Assembly: GCF_024195285.1 (NCBI RefSeq)
Contig: NZ_JALHBS010000048.1
Location: 1-64,000, forward strand
DNA length: 64,000 bases
Direction of reading: 5' to 3'
Origin: Aurantimonas marianensis
Lineage (GTDB): Bacteria; Pseudomonadota; Alphaproteobacteria; Rhizobiales; Rhizobiaceae
Numbering within the stretch: the first letter of the stretch is position 1; every line of letters starts with the position of its first letter. Below, in pieces: positions 55,770 to 64,000 of the stretch. The notes beneath the pieces were generated by a model. The model searched no databases. It had not been told where the DNA came from and worked only from the letters and a program-made list of their open reading frames with translations. The translations under genes were made by a program, and so were the position numbers.

Positions 55770-56159
55770 TCAGTCGACCGCGACGAGCGCCGCGGCCACC
55801 GGGCGGCGTTCGGCCAACATGACATTGAAAGTCCGAACGGCTGCCCCGGTCGACATTGGATCGCATGAGATTCCCGCCTGCCTCATCCGGTCGGCCAGCG
55901 CTGGCGGCAGGCGCCGAATTTCGCGGCCGGTTCCGAACAGGAGGAAGCGGATATCGGCCGCGTCCTCGAAGATCTTGGCCAGCCGATCCCCAGCGAACGG
56001 CTTTTCCTCGGTCGCACCCCAACCGTAGATGCCGGAGGGAAGGCACAGGATCGAGCCGCGATGCGACATCTCGGCAAACCGGAATCCGCCATTGCCGTAA
56101 GCTTCGATCGGGGCGCGGCCGGGAAAATGCGCGGCCCGCATTTCGATACCCTTCGCCAT
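55770..56159 (-). CDS. Mth938-like domain protein, NDUFAF3 homologue
   Basis: A 129-residue protein of the Mth938/DUF498 family. The family pattern is seen in IEAYGNGGFRFAEMSHRGSILCLPSGIYGW, then LLFGTGREIRRLPPALADRMRQAGISCDPMSTGAAVRTFNVMLAERRPVAAALV. The human member NDUFAF3 is a complex I assembly factor, and its alphaproteobacterial homologues are known to lie next to secDF, as here. MAKGIEMRAAHF at 56159 starts seven bases after the secDF stop; longer frames are not conserved. Confidence 0.87.
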   Translation of the reverse strand: MAKGIEMRAAHFPGRAPIEAYGNGGFRFAEMSHRGSILCLPSGIYGWGATEEKPFAGDRLAKIFEDAADIRFLLFGTGREIRRLPPALADRMRQAGISCDPMSTGAAVRTFNVMLAERRPVAAALVAVD

Positions 56160-56166
56160 GGTCCGG

Positions 56167-58746
56167 TCAGCTTTCGCGCGCGGCCGGGATACCTGTCCGC
56201 GCGGCTGCGTTCTCCTCGCGGTCGGCCTGGAAATCGGCCGGGCGCAGCTTGAACAGGATGAGAATCGGCCCCGCAACGAAGATCGAAGAATAGGTGCCGA
56301 TCACGACGCCGAACAACATCGCCAGGACGAAGGAGCGAATGACCTCGCCGCCGAAGATCGCCAGGGCGGTAAGCGCCAGCAGGGTCGTCAGCGCGGTGAG
56401 AGTGGTCCGTGACAAGGTGTCGTTGATCGACTTGTCGAACAGTTCGATCAGCGACAGCTTCTTGTAGCGACGCAGATTCTCACGAACGCGGTCGTAGACG
56501 ACGACGGTGTCGTTCAGCGAGTAGCCGACGATGGTCAGGATCGCCGCGATACTGGACAGGTTGAATTCGATCTGCGTCACGACCAGGAAACCGATCGTCA
56601 TGATGACGTCGTGCAAGGTGGCGACGATCGCCCCAATCGCAAATTGCCACTCGAAGCGTATCCAGACATAGACAAGGATCGCCAGCATGGCCGCGAGAAC
56701 CGCGATCGTGCCGGCCAAAGCCAATTCGCCGGAAACCGTCGGCCCGACGACCTCCACCCGGCGGAAGTCATAGTCGGCCGAGAGCGCGTCGCGCACTTCG
56801 TTGACCGTCGCCTGTTGGGCTGCGTCGCCGCTTTGTCCATCGGCGTTCTGCGAACCGATGCGGATCAGCGCTTCTCTCGGCGAGCCGAATTCCTGCACCG
56901 ACACGTCGCCAATCGGGCGTCCGGTCAAAGCCGAGCGGATGCCGCCAATGTCGGCCGCCTCTCCCTTGGCCTGCACCTCGATCAGCGTTCCGCCGGTAAA
57001 ATCGATGCCGAAATTCATGCTGAAGGTCGCGAAGCCGACCAGCGCGGCGATCGAGGCCGCGAGACTGGCCGCGAAGGTCCATTTGCGAATGGCCATGAAC
57101 GGGATCTTCGTCACGTCCGGCACCAGATGCAGGAAGCCCTTCGGCAATTCCTTCGGGCGCTTGCGGCGGACCCACTCGGCGACCAGCCAACGGGTCAGCG
57201 TGAAAGCGGTGAACACCGTGGTGACGATACCAAAGGCAAGCGTCACCGCGAAGCCACGGACCGGGCCGGACCCAAGCGAGAACAGCACGACCGCCGCGAT
57301 CAGAGTGGTGATGTTGGCGTCGATGATCGTCGCCAGTGCCTTCTGGAAACCGACGTCGATCGCCTGCACGACCGAGCGACCGGTGCGTCGCTCCTCGCGG
57401 ATGCGTTCGTAGATCAGCACGTTCGAATCGACCGCCATGCCGACAGTCAGCACGATGCCGGCAATTCCCGGCAGCGTCAGGGTCGAACCAACGACCGACA
57501 GGAGCGCTACTATCATGACGACGTTCGCGACCAGCGCGATGTTGGCGATGATGCCGAGAAACCCGTAGGCCGCCAACATGAAGGCGACGACGAGGATCGA
57601 GCCGATGATGCCGGCGATCTCACCCGCGGCGATCGAATCGGCGCCCAATCCCGGACCGACCGTCCGCTCCTCGATGATGTTCAACGTCGCCGGGAGCGCG
57701 CCGGCACGCAGCAGAACCGCGAGGTCATTGGCGCTATCGACGGTGAAATTGCCGCTGATCTGGGCCTGGCCGCCAAGGATGGGCTCGCGGATATTGGGCG
57801 CCGACAAAACTTCGTCGTCGAGAACGATGGCGAAGGGACGCCCGACATTTTGCTGCGTCACCGCACCGAATCGTTGCGCGCCCTGCGTGTCGAAGCGGAT
57901 GTTGACGACAGGCTGGTTGGTCTGGCTGTCGAATCCGGCCTGCGCGTCGGTGAGATTCTCGCCCGAGACCATCACCTGGCGCTGGACCAGGATTGGCTGG
58001 GGCGGCTGGTCATTCGTGTAGCGCAGTTCCGAGCCGGCGGGCGCGCGGGCGCCCCTTGCGACCTCGTCAGCCGAAGCGCTTTGATCGACGAGCCGGAAGG
58101 ACAGCTTGGCGGTCTGATTGAGCAGCGCCTTCAGCCGTTGCGGATCCTGCAAGCCGGGAACCTGCACCATGATCCGGTCGTCGCCCTGGCGTTGGATCAG
58201 CGGTTCCGTCGTGCCGAGCTCGTCGACGCGGCGACGCACGACCTCGATCGAGTGCGCGACCGCCGTGGACGTTCGGTAGGCGATTCCCTGGTCGGTCAAC
58301 GACAGGCTCAGGACACCGGGCTGGGGTTCGGCGACCGCCACTTCCGTCACCGTACCGCCGCTCAGCAGTCCGCTCGAAAGCGGCTGGGTCAGCGGTTCCA
58401 GCGCCTGGCGCGCGGCGTCGGACTGCCCCGGATCGCGCAGCCGAACCGTCACCGTCGTGCCGGAATCACTGAGTCCCGAATAGCCGATGCGCTCGGTGCG
58501 CAAGATCTGGCGCGCGTCGTCGCGCAAGGTTTGCAGACGCTCGCCCACCAGCGACGGACCGTCGATCTCAAGCAGGATGTAAGACCCACCCTGCAGATCG
58601 AGCCCGAGCGTGATCTTGTCGTCAGGCACGAAGGACGGCATCTGGTCGAGCGTCTGGGATGAAAACAGGTTCGGGGCAGCGTAAACCACCCCGAGAGCAA
58701 CCGTCAGCCAGATTAGGATCGTTTTCCAGCGCGAAAAATAGAGCAT
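56167..58746 (-). CDS. secDF: Protein translocase subunit SecDF (fused)
   Basis: An 859-residue fusion of SecD and SecF, which uses the proton gradient to help pull exported proteins through SecYEG. The SecD half has the D1 motif KITLGLDLQGGSYILLEID, the P1 domain and D4-D5 (AGIVLTVGMAVDSNVLIYERIREE). The SecF half starts near residue 545 (FMAIRKWTFAASLAASIAAL) with NFGIDFTGGTLIEV and LTIVGYSLNDTVVVYDRVREN. Twelve helices are expected. It is preceded by yajC at a distance of 137 bases with no other gene. Confidence 0.95.
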   Translation of the reverse strand: MLYFSRWKTILIWLTVALGVVYAAPNLFSSQTLDQMPSFVPDDKITLGLDLQGGSYILLEIDGPSLVGERLQTLRDDARQILRTERIGYSGLSDSGTTVTVRLRDPGQSDAARQALEPLTQPLSSGLLSGGTVTEVAVAEPQPGVLSLSLTDQGIAYRTSTAVAHSIEVVRRRVDELGTTEPLIQRQGDDRIMVQVPGLQDPQRLKALLNQTAKLSFRLVDQSASADEVARGARAPAGSELRYTNDQPPQPILVQRQVMVSGENLTDAQAGFDSQTNQPVVNIRFDTQGAQRFGAVTQQNVGRPFAIVLDDEVLSAPNIREPILGGQAQISGNFTVDSANDLAVLLRAGALPATLNIIEERTVGPGLGADSIAAGEIAGIIGSILVVAFMLAAYGFLGIIANIALVANVVMIVALLSVVGSTLTLPGIAGIVLTVGMAVDSNVLIYERIREERRTGRSVVQAIDVGFQKALATIIDANITTLIAAVVLFSLGSGPVRGFAVTLAFGIVTTVFTAFTLTRWLVAEWVRRKRPKELPKGFLHLVPDVTKIPFMAIRKWTFAASLAASIAALVGFATFSMNFGIDFTGGTLIEVQAKGEAADIGGIRSALTGRPIGDVSVQEFGSPREALIRIGSQNADGQSGDAAQQATVNEVRDALSADYDFRRVEVVGPTVSGELALAGTIAVLAAMLAILVYVWIRFEWQFAIGAIVATLHDVIMTIGFLVVTQIEFNLSSIAAILTIVGYSLNDTVVVYDRVRENLRRYKKLSLIELFDKSINDTLSRTTLTALTTLLALTALAIFGGEVIRSFVLAMLFGVVIGTYSSIFVAGPILILFKLRPADFQADREENAAARTGIPAARES

Positions 58747-58883
58747 AGGGGTCCCGAAAGGGTCGACGGTCGCTCCAGGGGAGCGCGATCCGTATCAAGC
58801 GTTCAGTCGACGCGGCCTGGACACGCACATGGCGTGTCTCGGACTAAATTAAGGCCGTTGCCTCGTTTGCTCAAGCAAAGCGG

Positions 58884-59225
58884 CTATTTGGTGTTCGCCG
58901 CCGCCGGTTCACCCTTCACGCGCACTTCGGCGACCATCGCCTGCACCAGCCGCACGCGCACCTGCTCGGAAATCTGCACCTCGAGCTCGCCGTTATCCAG
59001 CACCTTGGTCACCTTCGCGACGATACCGCCGCCGGTCACGACCGTATCGCCGCGGCGAATGTTGCTGAGCATCTCCTGGCGTTTCTTCATCGTCGTACGC
59101 TGGGGGCGGATGATCAGGAAATACATGATCGCAAAGACCGCCACGAACGGCAGCACACTGATCAGAAGATCGCTTCCACCGGCAGCGGGCGCAGCTGTCT
59201 GGGCAAAAGCCTCGGACACGAACAT
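58884..59225 (-). CDS. yajC: Preprotein translocase subunit YajC
   Basis: A 113-residue protein with one membrane helix (about residues 20-40, LLISVLPFVAVFAIMYFLII) followed by RPQRTTMKKRQEMLSNIRRGDTVVTGGGIVAKVTKV, the YajC signature. It associates with SecDF. It is divergent from the DUF815 gene, with 130 bases between them. Confidence 0.95.
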   Translation of the reverse strand: MFVSEAFAQTAAPAAGGSDLLISVLPFVAVFAIMYFLIIRPQRTTMKKRQEMLSNIRRGDTVVTGGGIVAKVTKVLDNGELEVQISEQVRVRLVQAMVAEVRVKGEPAAANTK

Positions 59226-59355
59226 CAGGAACCTCTCAGGAAATGGGGCGGCGCAAGGCCTTTACGATCAGCGCGGAATATACGATCGGTCGCCTCGAAT
59301 GCAACAAGCCGGCGAAAGACCCGGCGGGCCGCAACGAAAGAGACGAGATTTCCTC

Positions 59356-60243
59356 ATGGATTCCGCCGAGTTCACCCACCTGATGCAGACCATTGACCGG
59401 ATCGCGCGAAGTCTTGAGCGACTTGCGCCGCCGCCAGCCGCCGCGCCAGATTTCACCGCGGCCGATTGCTTCGTATTCGAACCGCCTGCCGCCCTCGCGC
59501 CGGTACGGAGGGTTAACCGCGTCCCCATCGAACTGCTCAGGGGCATCGACCGCTCGCGCGACATTCTCCTGGAAAACACCGAGCGCTTTGCCCGCGGGCT
59601 TCCCGCCAACAACGCGCTCTTGTGGGGCGCCCGCGGCATGGGAAAGTCGTCTCTGGTCAAGGCCGCGCACGCCGCGGTGAACGCGGCCCTTCCCGCAGGC
59701 GCCGCACGCCTCAAGCTGATCGAGATCCACCGCGAGGATATCGATCATCTGCCGCAACTGATGAGTCTGGTACGCGAAGCGCCCTGCCCGTTTCTTCTCT
59801 ACTGCGACGATCTCTCCTTCGACATGGGCGACAGCGCCTATAAGTCGCTGAAGGCGGCACTGGAGGGTGGGGTCGAGGGTCGGCCCCCTAACGTGCTGTT
59901 CTACGCGACATCGAACCGGCGCCACCTCTTGCCGCGCGACATGATCGAGAACGAGCGTTCGACCGCGATCAATCCCGGGGAAGCGGTCGAGGAGAAGGTC
60001 TCGCTCTCGGACCGCTTCGGCCTCTGGCTCGGCTTCCATCGCTGCAGCCAGGACGAGTATCTGGCGATGATCGACGGTTATCTAGCCGCGTATGACATTG
60101 CCGCCGACCCGGAGATGCTTCGGCGCGAGGCACTCGAATGGTCGACGACCCGCGGCAGCCGGTCAGGGCGCGTCGCATACCAGTTCGTCCAGGATCTGGC
60201 GGGGCGGCTCGGCAGGCAACTGACCACGCAAGACGGCGCCTAG
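59356..60243 (+). CDS. DUF815 family AAA ATPase
   Basis: A 295-residue P-loop protein of DUF815. Walker A is LLWGARGMGKSSLVKAAHA at about residue 90, Walker B LLYCDDLSFD, and sensor ATSNRRHLLPRD then LSDRFGLWLGFHRC. The coiled N-terminal part (HLMQTIDRIARSLERL) precedes it. ATG at 59356 gives this start; the long upstream frame is shadow of yajC. The function is unknown, though its place next to yajC-secDF is common in rhizobia. Confidence 0.88.
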   Translation: MDSAEFTHLMQTIDRIARSLERLAPPPAAAPDFTAADCFVFEPPAALAPVRRVNRVPIELLRGIDRSRDILLENTERFARGLPANNALLWGARGMGKSSLVKAAHAAVNAALPAGAARLKLIEIHREDIDHLPQLMSLVREAPCPFLLYCDDLSFDMGDSAYKSLKAALEGGVEGRPPNVLFYATSNRRHLLPRDMIENERSTAINPGEAVEEKVSLSDRFGLWLGFHRCSQDEYLAMIDGYLAAYDIAADPEMLRREALEWSTTRGSRSGRVAYQFVQDLAGRLGRQLTTQDGA

Positions 60244-60351
60244 GGGGCAGATTCCGCTTCATCGACGAAACTTGGCGACAGCTGCCGGTCCCGAATCACC
60301 CGGCATGCGCCGCAACGCATGGCCAGGCGGTAGGCGCCTGGAGGTCGGCGT

Positions 60352-61557
60352 CTATTGCAGATACTTGGTCGGATCGACCGGCGCCGAGTTCTTGCGCACT
60401 TCGAAATGCAGGACCGGAACGTCCGTGTCGCCGCTCATGCCGGACTTGGCGACCTCCTGGCCGCGCCGCACCTTCGCGCCGCGCTCCACGGAAATCGAAT
60501 CGGCGTGGCCATAAACGGTAACGAGGCCGTCGTCGTGTTTCACAAGCACGGTGTTGCCGAATTCCTTGAGGCCATCGCCGGCATAGATCACCACGCCATT
60601 CTCGGCCGCCTTGACCGGCGTGCCGCGTGGCACGGAGATGTTGAGACCGTCATTGCGTCGCGACCCGACTTTCTCGCCGAATCGACTGATTACGCGCCCT
60701 TGAACCGGCCAGCGGAACTGGCTGATCCCAGTTGCGTCGGGCGCGATGGCGGCCACCTTGGACTCGACTTCCTTATTGTCCGTCGTTGTCGGCTGCGGCT
60801 GCTTCGAGACCACGTCGGCGGAAGGGCGGCCCGCCTTCTCGGCCGTTGCCGGCGGCGTGTAGGGCTCGGGCGCGGTGCTGTCGGTCCGCGGCTTGGCGAC
60901 CTCCTTCGTCGGCGCAGTGACTTTGGTGTCGAGGCTGGCGACCTTGGGCTCGGCGACTTTTCCGCCAGGTACGCTGAGCTTCTGACCGATGCGGATGGTG
61001 CTGTCGTCCAGGCCGTTCGCACGCTTGATGTCGGATACCGAAGCTCCGGTTCGCCGGGCGATCGACAACAGCGTATCGCCGCTTTCGACCGTCACTTTCG
61101 CGCCGTCGTCAATCTGCCGTGGCGCAGGCTTGGCGATCCGCGCCGCCTGAGCTCCGAGTGTCGATGCCGGCGCGCCTCGTCCCGCTGGCGGCGTCGCAGA
61201 GGGCGCCACGGCGGCGGGAGTCGAAGCCTGGGAGGCAGGAGCGGAGGTCTGATAGCTCGGCGGCGGCGGAGGCGGCAGCGTGTTGCGCTGCACAGAAGTG
61301 GTGGGTGCGCGATCGGACGATGGCGTATATCCCGAAGAGCGGCTGATACTGGCCGTATTCAACTGATCGACATCACCCGGATAAGGCTGACTGGCAGCCG
61401 CCGTGCGGGTCGGCGTGCGCGGCACCGCTCCCGTGTAGAAGCCGTCATCGAAACGCGCCACGTCTGAGCTGCACCCGGCGGCAAACCCCGTCAAGCCGAC
61501 CACCGCAACGGTTCGAACCATATTCAGTCGCAGAGATTTCAGCACATTGATTCGCAT
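60352..61557 (-). CDS. NlpD-like lipoprotein with LysM and M23 peptidase domains
   Basis: A 401-residue exported lipoprotein: N-terminal signal with lipobox LTGFAAGC near residue 29, a Ser/Thr/Pro-rich linker (PPPPPPSYQTS), a LysM repeat (VTVESGDTLLSIARRTGASV, then IKRANGLDDSTIRIGQKLSVPGG) at about 155-200, another disordered linker and a C-terminal LytM/M23 domain (FRWPVQGRVISRFGEKVGSR to LHFEVRKNSAPVDPTKYL). The M23 active site has NDGLNI where active enzymes have H-x(3)-D, so it may be catalytically inactive, as in NlpD, and act to activate amidases. MRINVLKSLRLN at 61557 is preferred to the longer frame. Confidence 0.9.
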   Translation of the reverse strand: MRINVLKSLRLNMVRTVAVVGLTGFAAGCSSDVARFDDGFYTGAVPRTPTRTAAASQPYPGDVDQLNTASISRSSGYTPSSDRAPTTSVQRNTLPPPPPPSYQTSAPASQASTPAAVAPSATPPAGRGAPASTLGAQAARIAKPAPRQIDDGAKVTVESGDTLLSIARRTGASVSDIKRANGLDDSTIRIGQKLSVPGGKVAEPKVASLDTKVTAPTKEVAKPRTDSTAPEPYTPPATAEKAGRPSADVVSKQPQPTTTDNKEVESKVAAIAPDATGISQFRWPVQGRVISRFGEKVGSRRNDGLNISVPRGTPVKAAENGVVIYAGDGLKEFGNTVLVKHDDGLVTVYGHADSISVERGAKVRRGQEVAKSGMSGDTDVPVLHFEVRKNSAPVDPTKYLQ

Positions 61558-61740
61558 CGTCGTCCCTTGAACAGGCGGGATTACTCTCGAGACCATTGAA
61601 GCGCGTTAATCTTACTGCCGGGTTAAATCACCGCGCGACCGACGGTATTTCTTTTGGAGCAACCCCCTAGGCTCAGGACCTATTAATCGGTTGCGATAGC
61701 GATGCGGGGATGATTCCGTTTGCGGCATGGAGGTGCCGCG

Positions 61741-62109
61741 ATGGATGACCTGATCTGGTTGACCGATGCGCAGATGGCGCGCATCGAGCCACACTTTCCG
61801 CTCTCGCACGGCGTGCCGCGAGTGGACGATCGCAAGGTCATCTCGGGGATCGTGTTCGTCATCAAGAACGGGCTTCGCTGGCGTGACGCGCCGAAGGCCT
61901 ACGGACCGAACAAGACGTTGTATAATCGCTTCATTCGCTGGAGCCGGATGGGAGTGTTCGACCGCATCTTCGCTGATCTAGCCGCGCAGGCCGACGAGCC
62001 CGAAGAGGTTGCAATCGATGCCACGCATTTGAAGGCTCACCGCACGGCTGCGAGCCTTCTAAAAGGGGGGTGCTTCCCCGCCGTATCGGACGCACGAAAG
62101 GCGGCTTGA
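61741..62109 (+). CDS. IS5-family transposase, OrfA
   Basis: A 122-residue frame starting MDDLIWLTDAQMARIEPHFP, with GGAGGT six bases before its ATG. It carries the DUF4096-type N-terminal domain (VISGIVFVIKNGLRWRDAPK) and the first catalytic aspartate in VAIDATHLKAHRTA. A -1 slip at the AAAAGGGGGG run (62061-62070) would join it to OrfB; without slip it ends at 62109. Confidence 0.9.
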   Translation: MDDLIWLTDAQMARIEPHFPLSHGVPRVDDRKVISGIVFVIKNGLRWRDAPKAYGPNKTLYNRFIRWSRMGVFDRIFADLAAQADEPEEVAIDATHLKAHRTAASLLKGGCFPAVSDARKAA

Positions 62110-62507
62110 ACTCGAAGCTGCACGCGGTGTGCGATGCCAAAGGCCGCCCGATCATCCTGTTGCTGACCGAAGGTCAGACCAGCGACTATCGCGGGGCAGC
62201 GACCATGCTGCCTGCGCTGCCGAACGCTACGCGCACGCTGATCGGGGACAAGGGCTACGACGGCGATCGGTTGCGCGATGCCATCCGCGCACGTGGCATC
62301 AAACCATGCATCCCACCCCGCAAAGGTCGCAAAAGCCCCGCTACCTACTGCAGGTGGACCTACAAGCGTCGCAACGTGGTCGAGCGCATGTTCGGTCGTC
62401 TCAAGGACTGGAGGCGCATTGCAACGCGCTACGACCGCTGCGCCGAAACCTTCTTCGCAGCCATCGTCATCGCTGCGACATTCGCCTTCTGGATCAATGA
62501 GTCCTGA
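62070..62507 (+). CDS. IS5-family transposase, OrfB (catalytic part, read by frameshift)
   Basis: A 145-residue frame with GRTKGGLNSKLHAVCDAKGRP, the second catalytic aspartate in TLIGDKGYDGDRLRDAIRARG and the glutamate region YKRRNVVERMFGRLKDWRRIATRYD. It lacks its own good start and is expected to be made as a fusion to OrfA by -1 frameshift. Confidence 0.88.
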   Translation: MLPRRIGRTKGGLNSKLHAVCDAKGRPIILLLTEGQTSDYRGAATMLPALPNATRTLIGDKGYDGDRLRDAIRARGIKPCIPPRKGRKSPATYCRWTYKRRNVVERMFGRLKDWRRIATRYDRCAETFFAAIVIAATFAFWINES

Positions 62508-62538
62508 GCCTAGCCAGTGGCTTGCACCGCCCATCCGG

Positions 62539-63189
62539 CTACAGCACCTCCGCCGTTCCGAACGCCAGCGGCTGGTAGCGGACCGGCCCGAGATCCTCGC
62601 GCTCGAACCGGCTTCCGACCTTGCGCAGACGCACCAGCGCCTGTTCTTGGCCTGCCTCGCCGAGCGCGCAGATCAGCACCCCGTGCGGACGAATCTGGTC
62701 GAGGAACAATCGCGGCACGGCCGGAAAGGCGGCGTGTACGATCACACGATCGAAGGGCGCCCCGGCGGCGAAGCCGTCGCTGCCGTCTTCGCGGAACAGA
62801 GAGACGTTGCTGACGCCGACCAGTTTCAACCGCCGGCTTGCCGCCTCAATCAGGCGCCGATAGCGATCGAAGGATGTGACGTGGGCGCAAAGGCGCGCCA
62901 TCAGCGCCGTAACGTAACCGCTGCCGGTGCCGATCTCGAGAATATTCTGGTCCGCCTCGATCTCCAGTGCCGCCACCAGCCGCACCGCGAAGAGCGCGCC
63001 TGGCATGGTCTCCCCGCAATCGATCGGCGCGGACCGATCGTCATAGGCATTCTCAATGCTGTCAGGCAAAAAGAAGCGCCTGGGCACGGTCTCGATCGCC
63101 TCGAGCAGCTTCGGATCGGCGATCCGGCGGGTACGCAGGCTCAGGAGAAATGCCGCAAGGTCCTCGCGGTCCCGTGCCTCCGGCCTCAC
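62539..63189 (-). CDS. pcm: Protein-L-isoaspartate O-methyltransferase family protein
   Basis: A 216-residue methyltransferase that in this family repairs isoaspartyl residues using S-adenosylmethionine. The SAM motif is [19 protein letters not shown], and the post-motif [31 protein letters not shown] is typical. The substrate-binding loop reads [22 protein letters not shown], where classic Pcm has CGQTISQP, so activity may differ. GTG at 63189 overlaps the surE stop (GTGA) and has GGGAG upstream. The stop lies only 28 bases from the IS end. Confidence 0.85.
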   Translation of the reverse strand: MRPEARDREDLAAFLLSLRTRRIADPKLLEAIETVPRRFFLPDSIENAYDDRSAPIDCGETMPGALFAVRLVAALEIEADQNILEIGTGSGYVTALMARLCAHVTSFDRYRRLIEAASRRLKLVGVSNVSLFREDGSDGFAAGAPFDRVIVHAAFPAVPRLFLDQIRPHGVLICALGEAGQEQALVRLRKVGSRFEREDLGPVRYQPLAFGTAEVL

Positions 63190-63941
63190 CGAAACAGATC
63201 TCCCAGTCCCTTGCGCAGTGCATGGGCGGTCAGATCGAGGTGCAGCGGCGTCACCGAGATTTTTCCGGCTGACAAAGCCGCGATATCGGAGCTCTCGACT
63301 TCCTCCCCGGCCTGGCGACCGAAGGTCAGCCAGAAATACGGAAAGCCGCGGCCGTCGCGCCGCTCTTCCATGCCGAGCGAATAGTCGAGCTTGCCCTGGC
63401 GGGTGACCTCGACCCCGCCTACCGCATCGGCCGGCACCGCCGGAAAGTTGATGTTGACCAGATGGCCGGGTGGCATCGGATAGCTGGAAAGCAAATCGAG
63501 GACAGCCGGGGCGTGTTGCTCGGCCGTGTCCCACAATGTCTCCCGGTTGCCGCCGCGGGTAAATTGCTGGCTCAGCGCCACCGATTTCAGCCCAAGCATC
63601 GTGCCTTCCATGGCGCCGGCCACGGTACCGGAATAGGTGACGTCGTCGCAAATGTTCTGGCCGGCATTGACCCCCGAGAGCACCATATCCGGCGGAGAAC
63701 CCATCAGTCGCTTGACCGCCATGATCACGCAGTCGGTCGGCGTGCCCGAGAGCGCGAACCGCTTTTCGGAAATCTTGCGCAGACGCAGAGGTGAGGAAAG
63801 CGTCAGCGAGTGCGACAGGCCGCTCTGGTCGGTCTCGGGCGCAACGACCCAGACATCGTCGCTCAGCGTTCGGGCAATCCGCTCCAGGACCTGGAGGCCC
63901 TCGGCATGAATGCCATCGTCATTGGTGAGCAGGAGTCGCAT
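63186..63941 (-). CDS. surE: 5'-nucleotidase SurE
   Basis: A 251-residue metal-dependent nucleotide monophosphatase. The N-terminal [17 protein letters not shown] holds the metal ligands, and [33 protein letters not shown] is the second signature. [13 protein letters not shown] and [19 protein letters not shown] complete the fold. It is coupled to serS upstream (TGATG overlap) and to pcm downstream. Confidence 0.96.
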   Translation of the reverse strand: MRLLLTNDDGIHAEGLQVLERIARTLSDDVWVVAPETDQSGLSHSLTLSSPLRLRKISEKRFALSGTPTDCVIMAVKRLMGSPPDMVLSGVNAGQNICDDVTYSGTVAGAMEGTMLGLKSVALSQQFTRGGNRETLWDTAEQHAPAVLDLLSSYPMPPGHLVNINFPAVPADAVGGVEVTRQGKLDYSLGMEERRDGRGFPYFWLTFGRQAGEEVESSDIAALSAGKISVTPLHLDLTAHALRKGLGDLFR

Positions 63942-64000
63942 CAGGCCGACCTCTCGATCCGTTCGATCCCGCCCATGTAGGGTCGGAGCACTTGGGGCAC
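63941..64000 (-). CDS. serS: Seryl-tRNA synthetase, C-terminal end (partial)
   Basis: The last 19 codons of serS enter from the right edge: [19 protein letters not shown]. The 'VP..LRPYMGG' ending is the motif-3 tail of SerRS (usually VP.VLQPYMGG). The rest lies beyond base 64000. The stop overlaps the surE start. Confidence 0.88.
   Translation of the reverse strand: MPQVLRPYMGGIERIERSA

Larger units (their letters stand above)
61670..62510 (+). mobile_element. IS5-family insertion sequence (IS427-like group), 841 bases
   Basis: Imperfect 19-base terminal inverted repeats (16 of 19 matching) start GGCTCAGGAC at 61670-61688 and, on the other strand, 62492-62510. The two ends are flanked by TA direct repeats at 61668-61669 and 62511-62512. 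Inside are two overlapping transposase frames with a slippery AAAAGGGGGG run. Both ends and frames look intact, so it may still move. It separates pcm from the M23 lipoprotein gene, which lie next to each other in related genomes. Confidence 0.9.

Noticed and set aside
56611-58662. 683-residue plus-strand open frame opposite secDF, and similar long frames opposite ilvD (1648-3162), the Mo hydroxylase (10599-12686), nuoN (23345-24886) and lon (42361-43974)
   Set aside because: These are antisense shadows of GC-rich genes. Their translations are Arg/Asp/His/Gln-rich with no family motif, while the opposite strand carries complete conserved proteins.
1396-64000. Prophage, plasmid or integrated conjugative element
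   Set aside because: No integrase, phage structural, replication or transfer genes were seen; apart from the single IS element the content is ordinary chromosomal housekeeping and catabolic genes.

Overview
The window looks like a chromosomal segment of a GC-rich alphaproteobacterium of the order Hyphomicrobiales (Rhizobiales). The reasons are gene order typical of rhizobia and their relatives (serS-surE-pcm, M23 peptidase, DUF815 ATPase, yajC-secDF; tig, clpP-clpX-lon-hup; nuoA to nuoN followed by birA-rnj-mce-DUF1467-proS-lolC-lolD), a fused SecDF, a short ProS, an RNase J, and a DUF1127 gene followed by CCTCCTCCC-loop ('cuckoo') hairpins. The genus cannot be told from the sequence alone. 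Almost everything reads on the minus strand.

Left end (1-1400): debris of an N-oxide or stress-response locus. It holds a remnant of a COG2187-type kinase gene, an intact group III truncated globin, a palindromic NsrR-like site, the N-terminal stub of an Rrf2/NsrR-type regulator, and a small DUF6522 gene.

1396-15509: a catabolic cluster. It has an IlvD/Edd-family dehydratase, an aldehyde dehydrogenase, an IolD-like thiamine diphosphate enzyme, a complete tripartite tricarboxylate-type transporter (TctA, TctB, TctC), a three-gene molybdenum hydroxylase with an unusual FeS-MoL fusion and a split large subunit, a zinc alcohol dehydrogenase and an IclR regulator. The enzyme set suggests oxidation of an alicyclic or cyclitol-like compound, diketone cleavage and semialdehyde oxidation, but the substrate is unknown. 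A stand-alone BLUF photoreceptor (15731-16183) separates this cluster from the housekeeping block.

16249-39564: one long minus-strand run that starts at nuoA and ends at lolD. It carries all 14 complex I subunits plus three extras: a GFA/Mss4-like protein between nuoC and nuoD, a decayed Uma2 fragment between nuoD and nuoE, and a 73-residue two-helix membrane protein coupled to nuoH. Two palindromic repeats sit between birA and rnj.

39565-50543: a small hypothetical gene, tRNA-Asp, tRNA-Val, then hup, lon, clpX, clpP, an MscS-type channel, tig and tRNA-Leu. 50965-51492 holds a DUF1127 peptide gene followed by three tandem cuckoo-type small RNA units. 51592-60243 carries trmFO, a DUF4153 membrane protein, homologues of the complex I assembly factors NDUFAF6 and NDUFAF3, secDF, yajC and a DUF815 ATPase. 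60352-64000 carries an NlpD-like LysM/M23 lipoprotein, an intact 841-bp IS5-family (IS427-like) insertion with TA target duplication, pcm, surE and the 3' end of serS.

All family names are from recognition of motifs and gene order by eye; no database search was run.
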